DNA from: Parachitinimonas caeni
GTDB lineage: Bacteria > Pseudomonadota > Gammaproteobacteria > Burkholderiales > Chitinimonadaceae
DNA length: 64,000 nt
Assembly (NCBI RefSeq): GCF_030129945.1
Contig: NZ_JARRAF010000003.1
Span: 1 to 64,000, forward strand
Direction of reading: 5' to 3'
Each line of letters opens with the position of its first letter. The first letter of the stretch is position 1. Positions 26,454 to 34,738 of this stretch are shown one piece after another. The notes beneath the pieces are model-generated. The model saw nothing but the letters and a program-made list of their open reading frames with translations. It had not been told where the DNA came from and searched no databases. The translations under genes and the position numbers were made by a program.

Positions 26454-27214
26454 AATATCTGGCATTCGCCCTGGCTGCAAGCCTGAGTGCCCTGGCCACG
26501 GCCGATGAAGCCACCGTCACCCAGGTGACCGAGCTGAAGGCCACGCCGGCCAAAGACGGTAAATCGGTCGTCAAGATTTTCGCCCGCACCCAGGTCGATA
26601 CCACCGGCAAACGCCAACCCGGCTGGGTTGAAGTCAAACTCAAGGATGGCAAGACCGGCTGGCTCAGTGACAAGCTGGTCGTCGTCAACCCGCCCCCTTT
26701 GGCCAAGACCGATGCCAGACCCGAGGCAAAAGTCGTCGAAGCCAAGGCAGCCCCCGCTCCGCCCCCCGTGGCTGCCCCAGCCGCCCGCCCCCGCAAGGGC
26801 CGGGTGGTTACCCAGGTCCGACTGCAGGCGGGCCCCGCCAGGGATACCAAGGTGGTTGCCACCCTGCCCGCCAATACCGAGCTGACCGTCATCAAGCAGG
26901 AAGACCCTTGGGTGCAGGTCATCGCCATGAACCAGCAAGGCTGGCTCAAGCTGCCGGAGGTCCACTTCTCAACCGGTCAGGGAGGAGATAGCGGCGTGGG
27001 CAAGGTGTTCCAGGTCATGCAGACCGGCAAATCGGGTTCTGAAGCCGGCACTGCCGGCAAGGCACTCGACCCGGAAGGATTCAAGAGCGCCGTGCATGAT
27101 TACAAGGAGCTGGCCAAGCTTGATCAGGTAGACGCCAGTGAAAGCGAAGCGCGCGCCTTTGCCCGGGGCGCCAGGCTGCAGCAGCGTCGCATTGATTATC
27201 TTGAAGCCCGCTAA
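26450..27214 (+). CDS. Secreted SH3-like domain protein
   Basis: 254 residues. Signal peptide MKYLAFALAASLSALATA. Two bacterial SH3-like modules: one ending GKTGWLSDKLVVVN (about 20-85) and one with VRLQAGPARDTKVVATLPAN and QQGWLKLPEVHF (about 120-170). A Pro/Ala-rich linker separates them. The tail (SGSEAGTAGKALDPEGFKSA) resembles proteins encoded beside M48 proteases. Probably periplasmic; function unknown. Start overlaps the cyclase stop by four bases. Confidence 0.8.
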   Translation: MKYLAFALAASLSALATADEATVTQVTELKATPAKDGKSVVKIFARTQVDTTGKRQPGWVEVKLKDGKTGWLSDKLVVVNPPPLAKTDARPEAKVVEAKAAPAPPPVAAPAARPRKGRVVTQVRLQAGPARDTKVVATLPANTELTVIKQEDPWVQVIAMNQQGWLKLPEVHFSTGQGGDSGVGKVFQVMQTGKSGSEAGTAGKALDPEGFKSAVHDYKELAKLDQVDASESEARAFARGARLQQRRIDYLEAR

Positions 27215-27232
27215 GCGGCCGGAGCCTACCTC

Positions 27233-28093
27233 ATGAACGGGATATTCAAACTCACTCTCGCAAGCAGCGTGCTGGCGCTGGCCGCCTGTGCCAATGTCAA
27301 CGTCAATCAGGTCAACCAGGGGCTGACCGCCCTGCAGAAGATGTCGCAGGCCAAATCGAACGATCCGGCCGTCGATCTGACACTGGGCATGGACTTCTCG
27401 GCACGTCTGCTGGGGGCCGCCAAGCTCGACCGCGATCTGGCCATGCAACGATACGTCAATCAGGTTGGCACCTGGGTGGCACTACAAAGTGATCAGCCTA
27501 AGCTGCACTGGCGCTTTGGCGTGCTGGATGCGCCTCAGATCAACGCCTTCAGTGGCCCTGGCGGCTACATTTTCATCACACGGGGCCTGTATCAGACCTT
27601 GCGTAATGAATCGGAACTGGCTTGTGTCCTGGGCCACGAAATCGCCCACGTCACCCAGCGCCACCACGCCAGCGCCAAGGCCAATGAAGGCTTATATGAA
27701 CTGGGGGCGCTGGCGCTGGATGCCGCAGCCAGCAATTACTCGCGCAATTCCGGCTCGCTCGATGCCAATCAGCGGGCCGAAATGAGCAAGAACATGATCA
27801 AGGGTTTTGTCGGTGAATGGGCCTTGCGGGGTTTTGATCGCAAGCAGGAGTTCGAAGCCGACCGCATCGGCGTGGTCTTGTGCGCCCGGGCAGGCTACAA
27901 CCCGTTTGGGCTGATTGGCACTTTGCAGACCTTGCAGCAATACCGGCGCGAAGATGGCCCCGTCAGCTGGATGTTCAGCACCCATCCGTCGCTGGATGAT
28001 CGCTTGCGCGAACTGGACGCCGCGATGGGCGACAAGCTTGATGCCTACACCAAAACCAGTGAAAGCGGTAACTTCAGCCGCTTCAAGCGTTAG
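27233..28093 (+). CDS. M48-family zinc metalloprotease, lipoprotein
   Basis: 286 residues. A lipoprotein signal with lipobox LAAC at residues 15-18 (ALAACANVNVNQ). The catalytic motif is GHEIAHVTQRHH, with a third zinc ligand in EFEADRIGVVL. This is the BepA/LoiP-like group involved in outer-membrane protein quality control. It has the FSGPGGYIFITRGLYQTL stretch typical of the family. Third gene of the cyclase operon, 18 bp after the SH3 gene; the link between a cAMP sensor and an envelope protease suggests an envelope-stress circuit (inference). Confidence 0.92.
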   Translation: MNGIFKLTLASSVLALAACANVNVNQVNQGLTALQKMSQAKSNDPAVDLTLGMDFSARLLGAAKLDRDLAMQRYVNQVGTWVALQSDQPKLHWRFGVLDAPQINAFSGPGGYIFITRGLYQTLRNESELACVLGHEIAHVTQRHHASAKANEGLYELGALALDAAASNYSRNSGSLDANQRAEMSKNMIKGFVGEWALRGFDRKQEFEADRIGVVLCARAGYNPFGLIGTLQTLQQYRREDGPVSWMFSTHPSLDDRLRELDAAMGDKLDAYTKTSESGNFSRFKR

Positions 28094-28336
28094 GTTCTGT
28101 TGACGTAAGGTTTAGCGTCGCGCCGGATCAAGGTTTGCAGCAGAGCGATACCCGCAAGGTGCAGGCCGTAGCGGATAAGGGGCTAACGCCCCAACCACCA
28201 CGTACGGCAGGGTGCGCGTGGTCTAGGCTCTGTTGACGTTTTGTTTCCGGTCGCGCCGGGCCGAGTTTTGGGGCAGGGCTAGGCAGGGTGAGCGCAGTCT
28301 AGCGAGCTAAATAAACGAACCCTAACGACGCCATGC
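28093..28336. repeat. Interspersed repeat, one isolated arm and diverged long copy D
   Basis: An isolated arm GGTTCTGTTGACGTAAGG begins at the M48 stop codon (28093). A long copy starts GGCTCTGTTGACGTTTTGTT at 28226 and runs through CGGTCGCGCCGGGCCGAG, TTTTGGGGCAGGGC and CGAACCCTAACGACGCCATG to about 28336, where the far arm is lost. It is in the opposite orientation to copy C. Confidence 0.7.
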
Positions 28337-28413
28337 ACCACCCATCGCTCCCAGCCTTGCGGGGACACAGGGTTCCGCCCGATATGGCACGAAGGCAAGG
28401 CATACGCCTTGCC

Positions 28414-29304
28414 TCAAGACTTGGCCAGTAGCGTTTTCAGCGCACTGGGCTGAAAGTGGCGACGCGTGGTGATGGCGTAGAAGTTTTCATAGACCTTCGG
28501 CACCGCGCAGTATTTTTGCAGCACGCCCGACCTTAGCTCGTCCTGCACCACCACTTCGGGCACAACGGCCAGGCCGCCGGTATCCCGCGCCAATAGCCGC
28601 AGCATCGCCATATCATCGACTTCAGCAAAAGGACGGATCTCCAGCCCCGCCTCGTCACAAAACATATCGAACTGGCTGCGGATATCACTGCTACGCCCTG
28701 GCAGCAGCAGTCTGGCTGTCGCCAGATCGTCGGGAAAGCGGAAAGGGGTCGCCGTATCACGCGGCGGGCCGACCAGACAAACCGTCTGCCGACCAATCCG
28801 CCGGCAGCGCCAGGGGTGCTGGCCTTCGGCCGTCACCGGGCGGTTGGACAGGATCAGATCCAGCTTGTGCACCTTGAGCCGTTCCAGTAGATCCTCAAGG
28901 CTCGCCGACTCAAGAATCAGGTGCATATCATCGGCACTGATCACCGGCTTGAGAAAATTCTCCAGAAAATTCCGCGACAAAGTGGCTACAGCGCCCACGC
29001 GCAGGCGTTGCACCGTGGGCCCCTCGCCAGCCTGCACCGTCATCATCAGTTCCGAGCCCAGGCTGAAGATACTCTCGGCGTAGCTCAGGGCGAGGTTACC
29101 CACCTCCGTCAGCTGCAAAGCGCGGCCACTGCGCAGAAACAGTGGGTGACCAAGCTGCTCCTCCAGCTGCCGGATCTGCGAGGACAAGGCCGATTGCGAC
29201 ACATGCAGCAGCTCTGCCGCCCGTGTCAGGTGCCCTTCCTTGGCCACGACCCAGAAGTAGAACAGATGGTGGAAATTGAGGCGCTTGAGGATATTGATTC
29301 TCAT
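28414..29304 (-). CDS. LysR-family transcriptional regulator (NhaR-like)
   Basis: 296 residues. N-terminal winged helix with LNFHHLFYFWVVAKEGHLTR, AAELLHVSQSALSSQIRQLE and EQLGHPLFLRSGR; the C-terminal effector domain shows NRPVTAEGQHPWRC and ATARLLLPGRSSDIRS. It is divergent from dabB-dabA with 91 bp between start codons and is likely their regulator, as LysR-type proteins often flank carbon-uptake genes. The NhaR-like assignment rests on the HTH sequence only. Confidence 0.9.
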   Translation of the reverse strand: MRINILKRLNFHHLFYFWVVAKEGHLTRAAELLHVSQSALSSQIRQLEEQLGHPLFLRSGRALQLTEVGNLALSYAESIFSLGSELMMTVQAGEGPTVQRLRVGAVATLSRNFLENFLKPVISADDMHLILESASLEDLLERLKVHKLDLILSNRPVTAEGQHPWRCRRIGRQTVCLVGPPRDTATPFRFPDDLATARLLLPGRSSDIRSQFDMFCDEAGLEIRPFAEVDDMAMLRLLARDTGGLAVVPEVVVQDELRSGVLQKYCAVPKVYENFYAITTRRHFQPSALKTLLAKS

Positions 29305-29395
29305 AAACAGAACGTTTTGTGCATATCAATCTATTTTACCTATACGCCAATTCTGGCCAACATGCCGCCATCACCGCCACCTCAAGGAACGCAAT

Positions 29396-30913
29396 ATGGC
29401 ACTGGCAATGCAATGGCTGTGTGGCTTGCTCCCGCTTGGCTACCTGCTGGCCTGGGGTCTGGCCCGGCTCTGGCCGTCACGCAGCTGGCAATTGGCTGAA
29501 ACTGGCGCACTGGCAGGCCTGGCCAGTGTGGCCGTCACCGCGCTGGTGCAAATCGTGCAACCTGCCGGCGCCCCCAAGGATTGGCCGGGCCTGCTGGTTG
29601 CCGGCCTGATCGCGCTGCTTGGCTGGATCATCGTTCGCTACTCGCGCACCTCTCTGATGGGCGAGGCAGGCCAATTGCGCTATCTGAGCGCCTTGCTGCT
29701 GACGCTGGCGGCGGTCAGCAGCGTGGTTCTGAGCCCGCATCTGGGCATGCTGGTTGCCGCCTGGGCCGTCAGCAGCCTGGGGCTGCACCCTCTACTGACT
29801 TTCTATCGCGAGCGGGTCCCAGCCCAGATCGTGGCGCACAAGAAATTTCTGGTCAGCCGTATGGCCGAGGTCTGCCTGCTGCTGGCGCTGTGGCTGATTC
29901 ACCGCGACACCGGCTCTCTCTGGCTCGCCGATCTGGCCTCGCATCTGGCGGCGCTCGACCAGCTCACAACCGGTCTGCATCTGGCGGCCGCACTGATAGC
30001 ACTGGCAGCCATTCTCAAGTCGGCGCAGCTGCCACTGCATGGCTGGCTGATTCAGGTGATGGAAGCCCCCACCCCGGTCTCGGCGTTGCTGCATGCGGGC
30101 ATCGTCAATCTGGGCGGGTTTGTCCTGATCCGGCTGGCCGAGCTGCTGTCTCTGGCGCCTGCCGCACAAGTCTTGCTGATCGGGTTCGGTAGCGTCACCG
30201 CCGTGTTGGCCGGGCTGGTCATGATGACACGCATCAGCATCAAGGTCCGGCTGGCCTGGTCAACCTGTGCCCAGATGGGCTTCATGCTGATGGAGTGCGG
30301 GTTGGGATTGTACGAACTGGCGTTGTTGCATCTGCTCGCCCATTCGCTCTACAAGGCCCACGCCTTTCTGACAGCGGGCCAGACCGTGCAGCTGCACCAG
30401 CAGCGCACGCTGGTGTCAGACCAGTCTCCGCTCAGCCCAGACCGCCAATGGCAGTGGGCCGTGGCGGCGCCTGTGCTGTCCGGATTGCTGGTTGCCGGCT
30501 CCGCCTATGGCTGGCAACTGTGGCAACCGGCCTTTGCCCCGCCCGTCGTCGCGATCGCGGTGCTCAGCCTCGGTCTGGCACCCTTGCTCTGGCCCGTGGC
30601 GCCACACTGCCGGTCAAGCCTGGCAACCGGCTGCTTGCGGCTGCTGGCGCTCACCCAGCTTTATCTGCTCTGGCATCTGGCCTTTTCCCAGCTAGTGCCC
30701 ACGCATCACGCTCCCGGATGGCCCGCTACCTTGTGGGTGATCACGAGCTTGGGCGGCTTGTATCTGGCGCAAAGCTGGCTGCGCAGCCACCCCGACAGTG
30801 CTCTGAGTCGCCGCCTCTACCCTTGGGCCTACGCCGGGTTTTATCTGGATGAACGCTATACACGCTTTGTTTTTCGAGTCTGGCCAGTCCGTCTGGCCAC
30901 GCCAGCGAACTGA
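29396..30913 (+). CDS. dabB: DabB-type membrane subunit (NuoL/MrpA-like proton-channel family)
   Basis: 505 residues from the ATG at 29396 (AAGGAACGCAAT ahead). About 14 hydrophobic segments with the complex-I antiporter signature: LLGWIIVRYSRTSLMGEAGQ, HKKFLVSRMAEV, LPLHGWLIQVMEAPTPVSAL and LLHAGIVNLGGFVL. DabB partners DabA (DUF2309) in energy-coupled CO2/bicarbonate accumulation, coupled to cation flow across the inner membrane. The gene directly precedes dabA by 12 bp. Confidence 0.9.
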   Translation: MALAMQWLCGLLPLGYLLAWGLARLWPSRSWQLAETGALAGLASVAVTALVQIVQPAGAPKDWPGLLVAGLIALLGWIIVRYSRTSLMGEAGQLRYLSALLLTLAAVSSVVLSPHLGMLVAAWAVSSLGLHPLLTFYRERVPAQIVAHKKFLVSRMAEVCLLLALWLIHRDTGSLWLADLASHLAALDQLTTGLHLAAALIALAAILKSAQLPLHGWLIQVMEAPTPVSALLHAGIVNLGGFVLIRLAELLSLAPAAQVLLIGFGSVTAVLAGLVMMTRISIKVRLAWSTCAQMGFMLMECGLGLYELALLHLLAHSLYKAHAFLTAGQTVQLHQQRTLVSDQSPLSPDRQWQWAVAAPVLSGLLVAGSAYGWQLWQPAFAPPVVAIAVLSLGLAPLLWPVAPHCRSSLATGCLRLLALTQLYLLWHLAFSQLVPTHHAPGWPATLWVITSLGGLYLAQSWLRSHPDSALSRRLYPWAYAGFYLDERYTRFVFRVWPVRLATPAN

Positions 30914-30925
30914 AGGGGAAACATC

Positions 30926-33367
30926 ATGACTGCACCAGAACACCCAGACGTCACCGACCAGGCCAAGCTGCTGGTCGCCATCGACCAAGCCTGTGCTGCG
31001 ATTGCCCCGAACTGGCCACTCGACCGACTGATTGCCGTCAGCCCTTACTGGAACTGGATAGACCGGCCTTTCCATCAGGCCAGCCAGGCACTGGAACGGC
31101 TGAATGGCAGTCGCCTGACCATGCCGGCCGCGTATTACCGCCAGGCCTGGCAGGCCGGCGAGATTCGCGCCGAACACCTGCAGCAGGCGATGGATGAGGC
31201 CGGGCACCCGCACAGCCTGCAATCCCTGTTGGCGGCACTGGACCAGGACACCCCAGCCCTCACCTCTCTTCCCCTGCTTTCTGATCTGGTGGATTTCGAG
31301 TGCGAGGTACTGCATCACCCCGCTTGGCGCGACGCCATTACCCAGCAACTGAGCCAGTTCTGCGCGGCGTTTTTCGATCAGGACCAAGCCGACTGGCACC
31401 CTGCCCACACCGGGCAGCTTTACGTCAGCTGGCGGAAATCCGTGCAGCAAGACCACAGCGTCAGCCTGCTGATGCACGCCCACCAACTCCGCCAACGCGC
31501 GACAGCGCTACCCGCCGATGCTGTCGGGCTGATCCGCTGGGCGGTGCAGAAACTGGCCATTCCTGCTGACAGTCTGCGCGATTACCTGACTCTGCTGTTG
31601 CTACGCATCAACGGTTGGGCCGCCTGGTGTGCCTACCTGCGCTGGCAGGCAAGACTGCACGCTGGCGACGATCAGCAGATCGTTGAGCTACTGGCCTGCC
31701 GACTGGCATGGGAATGCCTACTGGATGATGGGGAGCGTGGGGTTGATTCGGTATGGCATCAGTGGCAGCAGCGCTGGGCCGCGCAGCCCGTCGTGCCGCC
31801 GGCGCCCCATCTGCCGCCCCTTGCCTTGTGGCAGCGCGCTCAGGAAGTTGCCTATCAGCAGCCATTGGCTCGCCAGTTGGCGGAGCAGACTCCCACCGCG
31901 CTACCCGAACCCAGCGTCCAGGCCGTCTTCTGCATTGACGTCCGCTCAGAAGTCTTCCGCCGGGCGCTGGAGCAGACCGATCCGGCCATCCACACCCACG
32001 GCTATGCTGGCTTCTTCGGTCTGCCCATTGCCTACACCCCGCTGGGCACCACGGCCAGCCGCCCCCAGTTACCGGGATTACTAGCCCCCTGCCTGAAGGC
32101 CAGCGACAGTACCGGAGACCCCCTGGCCGATGCCGCCATTAGCCAGCGGCGACAATTACGCCTGCGGCGACGCGCCAGCTGGAACCCTTTCCGACGCCTG
32201 CCCGCAGCAAGTTTTGCGTTGGTTGAATCGCTTGGGCTGGGCTACCTGAGACAGTTGCTGCAACAGAGCCTGCCCTCGCAGCGGGCGCTGCAGTCAGGAG
32301 AGGATGACGGCCTGTCATCTGCAGAATCTTGCCAGCTGCGACCGACACTACAATTTGCAAAAGACGACCCGCAACCAGCGCTGGATCTGGCCGAGCGGGT
32401 TTTGCGGGCAATGGGGATGACGGGCCGGCTTTCCCGGCTGGTACTACTGGTCGGCCACGGCAGCCAGAGTGCCAACAACCCGCATGCCGCCGGCCTGCAC
32501 TGCGGGGCCTGCTGCGGCCAGACCGGCGAAGTCAATGCCCGGGCGCTGGCGGCCCTTCTTAACGATGCGGCGTTACGGCAGGCACTGCAACGGCGAGCCA
32601 TCGACATCCCCGACAGCACCTGTTTTCTGGCTGGCCTGCACAACACCACCACCGATGACATCACTTTGTTCGATACCACCGCGCTCCCCAACAGCCACGC
32701 GGCCGACCTGCAGCGCCTGCGCCAGGCCCTGACAACGGCCGCCACTCGGGCACGCGCCGAACGCGCCAGTCAGATCGGCCTAGCGACCACACCCGAGCTG
32801 GACCAGGCTTTTCGCCGCCGAGCCAACGATTGGGCGCAAACCCGCCCCGAGTGGGGACTGGTTAATAACGGTTGCTTCATTGCTGCCCCCAGAGCCCGCA
32901 GCTACGGCTTGCCGCTACAGGCGCGGGCCTTCCTGCATGATTACGATGCCAGTGCCGACGTGAACGGCCTTCTGCTGGAACAGATCCTGACCGCGCCGGT
33001 TATCGTCGCGCACTGGATCAACATGCAGTACCACGCCTCGACCGTGGACCCGCTGCACTATGGCAGCGGCAACAAGCTATTGCACAACGTAGTAGGTGGT
33101 CACATCGGTGTGTTTGAAGGGAATGCCGGCGATCTGCGCATCGGCCTGCCGCTGCAATCGGTACATGACGGTGGGCACTGGCGCCACACACCCTTGCGGC
33201 TGTCGGTATTTGTTGAAGCCCCTGCCGCCCGCATCGACGCCATTCTCAGCCGTCACCCTACGCTGCAGCAGTTGGTCGGCAACCACTGGCTCCACCTGTT
33301 CCGGCTCGATGGCCGCATGGTTGAGGTGTATCGCACCGGTGGCTGGCAGCATTGGTACGGCGGTTGA
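30926..33367 (+). CDS. dabA: DabA-type inorganic-carbon transporter subunit (DUF2309, zinc-binding)
   Basis: 813 residues, close to the family size. DabA is a cytoplasmic-face, beta-carbonic-anhydrase-like protein whose zinc is held by Cys, His and Cys with an activating Asp. The corresponding residues are in VFCIDVRSEVF (near 335), LLVGHGSQSANN (near 510) and LHCGACCGQTGEVNARALA (near 525). With dabB it should form a DAB complex that traps CO2 as bicarbonate. No carboxysome or Rubisco genes are in the window, so the role may be anaplerotic carbon supply in a heterotroph (inference). Confidence 0.93.
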   Translation: MTAPEHPDVTDQAKLLVAIDQACAAIAPNWPLDRLIAVSPYWNWIDRPFHQASQALERLNGSRLTMPAAYYRQAWQAGEIRAEHLQQAMDEAGHPHSLQSLLAALDQDTPALTSLPLLSDLVDFECEVLHHPAWRDAITQQLSQFCAAFFDQDQADWHPAHTGQLYVSWRKSVQQDHSVSLLMHAHQLRQRATALPADAVGLIRWAVQKLAIPADSLRDYLTLLLLRINGWAAWCAYLRWQARLHAGDDQQIVELLACRLAWECLLDDGERGVDSVWHQWQQRWAAQPVVPPAPHLPPLALWQRAQEVAYQQPLARQLAEQTPTALPEPSVQAVFCIDVRSEVFRRALEQTDPAIHTHGYAGFFGLPIAYTPLGTTASRPQLPGLLAPCLKASDSTGDPLADAAISQRRQLRLRRRASWNPFRRLPAASFALVESLGLGYLRQLLQQSLPSQRALQSGEDDGLSSAESCQLRPTLQFAKDDPQPALDLAERVLRAMGMTGRLSRLVLLVGHGSQSANNPHAAGLHCGACCGQTGEVNARALAALLNDAALRQALQRRAIDIPDSTCFLAGLHNTTTDDITLFDTTALPNSHAADLQRLRQALTTAATRARAERASQIGLATTPELDQAFRRRANDWAQTRPEWGLVNNGCFIAAPRARSYGLPLQARAFLHDYDASADVNGLLLEQILTAPVIVAHWINMQYHASTVDPLHYGSGNKLLHNVVGGHIGVFEGNAGDLRIGLPLQSVHDGGHWRHTPLRLSVFVEAPAARIDAILSRHPTLQQLVGNHWLHLFRLDGRMVEVYRTGGWQHWYGG

Positions 33368-33403
33368 CAGTCGATGGCGGGAGTCCGCACCGGGCGCGTA
33401 AAA

Positions 33404-33634
33404 TTATCCGCCATTGCCTGAATGTTCTGTGGGCGGAATGGCCTGCAGCACCTGCCGCCACAGCAGCTGGGGCACTATCCCGGTATAGCCGGACTCCTGC
33501 GCATCGTTGCATTCGATGACGATCCAGCGTCCATCCTGCATTTTGGCAATATCGACAACCAAAAATGGCACCTTGAGGCGCTGCGCCTCCAGAACCCGAT
33601 TTCCACACTTCACCAACCTCTGGCTGGCTTTCAT
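33404..33634 (-). pseudogene. C-terminal fragment of an ATP-grasp protein (decayed duplicate)
   Basis: 76 codons reading FLVVDIAKMQDGRWIVIEC, then NDAQESGYTGIVPQLLW. This is the same part of the fold as the C-terminus of the intact neighbour (TVVDVGTIAGDWACVEQNAA ... AGIYGCDPAKVLEVL). There is no room for the N-terminal two thirds. It looks like the remnant of a tandem copy. Confidence 0.65.
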
Positions 33635-33672
33635 AGATACAAGCCTGCCTCTGTGCCTGACCTACCGTGTAT

Positions 33673-34413
33673 TCATGAGTTGCACGAAACTCTGAGGGAG
33701 GAATGGGCCAGCACCTCCAGAACCTTGGCGGGATCACAACCATAAATACCCGCGCCCCAAGCGGCATTCTGCTCGACGCAGGCCCAATCCCCCGCGATGG
33801 TGCCAACGTCAACGACCGTAGCAACCGGCAACTCCACGCGCTGATCGGCAAGCAAACGGGACAGGAACGCTTCCAGTTGTTGATGTTCATCAACACTGCT
33901 GGCAAACCCCTGCGCTTCCTGTAATTCGCCAAAGCGGGAATAAATCGAGTAGGTCATCAACTTGCGATTTAGAACGAAACAGCGAAACTCCTTCTGCCAG
34001 ACCACCACATCCGACACCAGAACCGGCATGTCGTCCGGGTATTCAGTCGGTAATTCAGACCCACGATACACACTGGCAGGAAAGCTCTTGTCGTTGGGCG
34101 GCTTCACGAACCGTGGCTGTGAGTTTTGCCGCGCCAGGCCGAGGGTAGTCATTGAAATCTGGCGTGATCTGTATTCGAACGGCAGATTGACCAGCCAGTC
34201 TTCGGATGGGCTGATCAGAGCCAAGCCCAGCTGTTCAGCCAGCACAGGTCCAAACAAGGCTTCCCCGTAAAAGATCGGATCCGGAATTTCGCGCAAGTGG
34301 TCTGGTACCCGCCAGCCTGCCAGCCGTTCAACACGCCAGCCAATCTTACCGGCAGCCTTCCATAGCGCTTGGGAATCCACGGTATAGCGTGGAGTAAAAA
34401 TCAGTGTTGGCAT
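33673..34413 (-). CDS. ATP-grasp domain protein (DUF4343-like)
   Basis: 246 residues. Shows the C-terminal half of an ATP-grasp fold, with FVKPPNDKSFPASVYRGSEL, VVWQKEFRCFVLNRKLMTYS and the metal-binding VVDVGTIAGDWACVEQNAAW. Such proteins ligate an acid to an amine using ATP; the substrate is unknown. A decayed C-terminal copy lies 38 bp downstream. It is followed upstream by 300 bp of non-coding DNA before the GH64 gene, transcribed away from it. Confidence 0.75.
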   Translation of the reverse strand: MPTLIFTPRYTVDSQALWKAAGKIGWRVERLAGWRVPDHLREIPDPIFYGEALFGPVLAEQLGLALISPSEDWLVNLPFEYRSRQISMTTLGLARQNSQPRFVKPPNDKSFPASVYRGSELPTEYPDDMPVLVSDVVVWQKEFRCFVLNRKLMTYSIYSRFGELQEAQGFASSVDEHQQLEAFLSRLLADQRVELPVATVVDVGTIAGDWACVEQNAAWGAGIYGCDPAKVLEVLAHSSLRVSCNS

Positions 34414-34738
34414 CGTATTGGTCCATCTGGCTCAAAGTTGTAAGTAAGCATGTCATCGCGTCGCAGTCCATGCTCTTGGCTCGATTCTGACCGGTTTCAC
34501 CGCTGCTAGGCGATACATGGCAATACCGTTGTCCCACCATATTCCACCAAGCACTGGCAGTCTCACACGCCATCCTCCACTTGACTGGCCACTGGTTCGC
34601 CTTGGCGGAAATGCAAGTGATTGCCAATTCCATTTGCATTGACAACGTCATAGACCGTCGATTAATAATCTACCGGCCCTGGAGGGCGGCTGAGTTGTCG
34701 ATCTCAACCGGCTCGTGAAAACAACATGGAGAAATAGC
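34414..34738. other. Intergenic region between divergent ATP-grasp and GH64 genes
   Basis: About 325 bp that must contain both promoters. No clear -35/-10 pair or operator was recognised. A GGAG ribosome-binding site lies at 34728-34731, seven bases ahead of the GH64 ATG. Confidence 0.4.
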
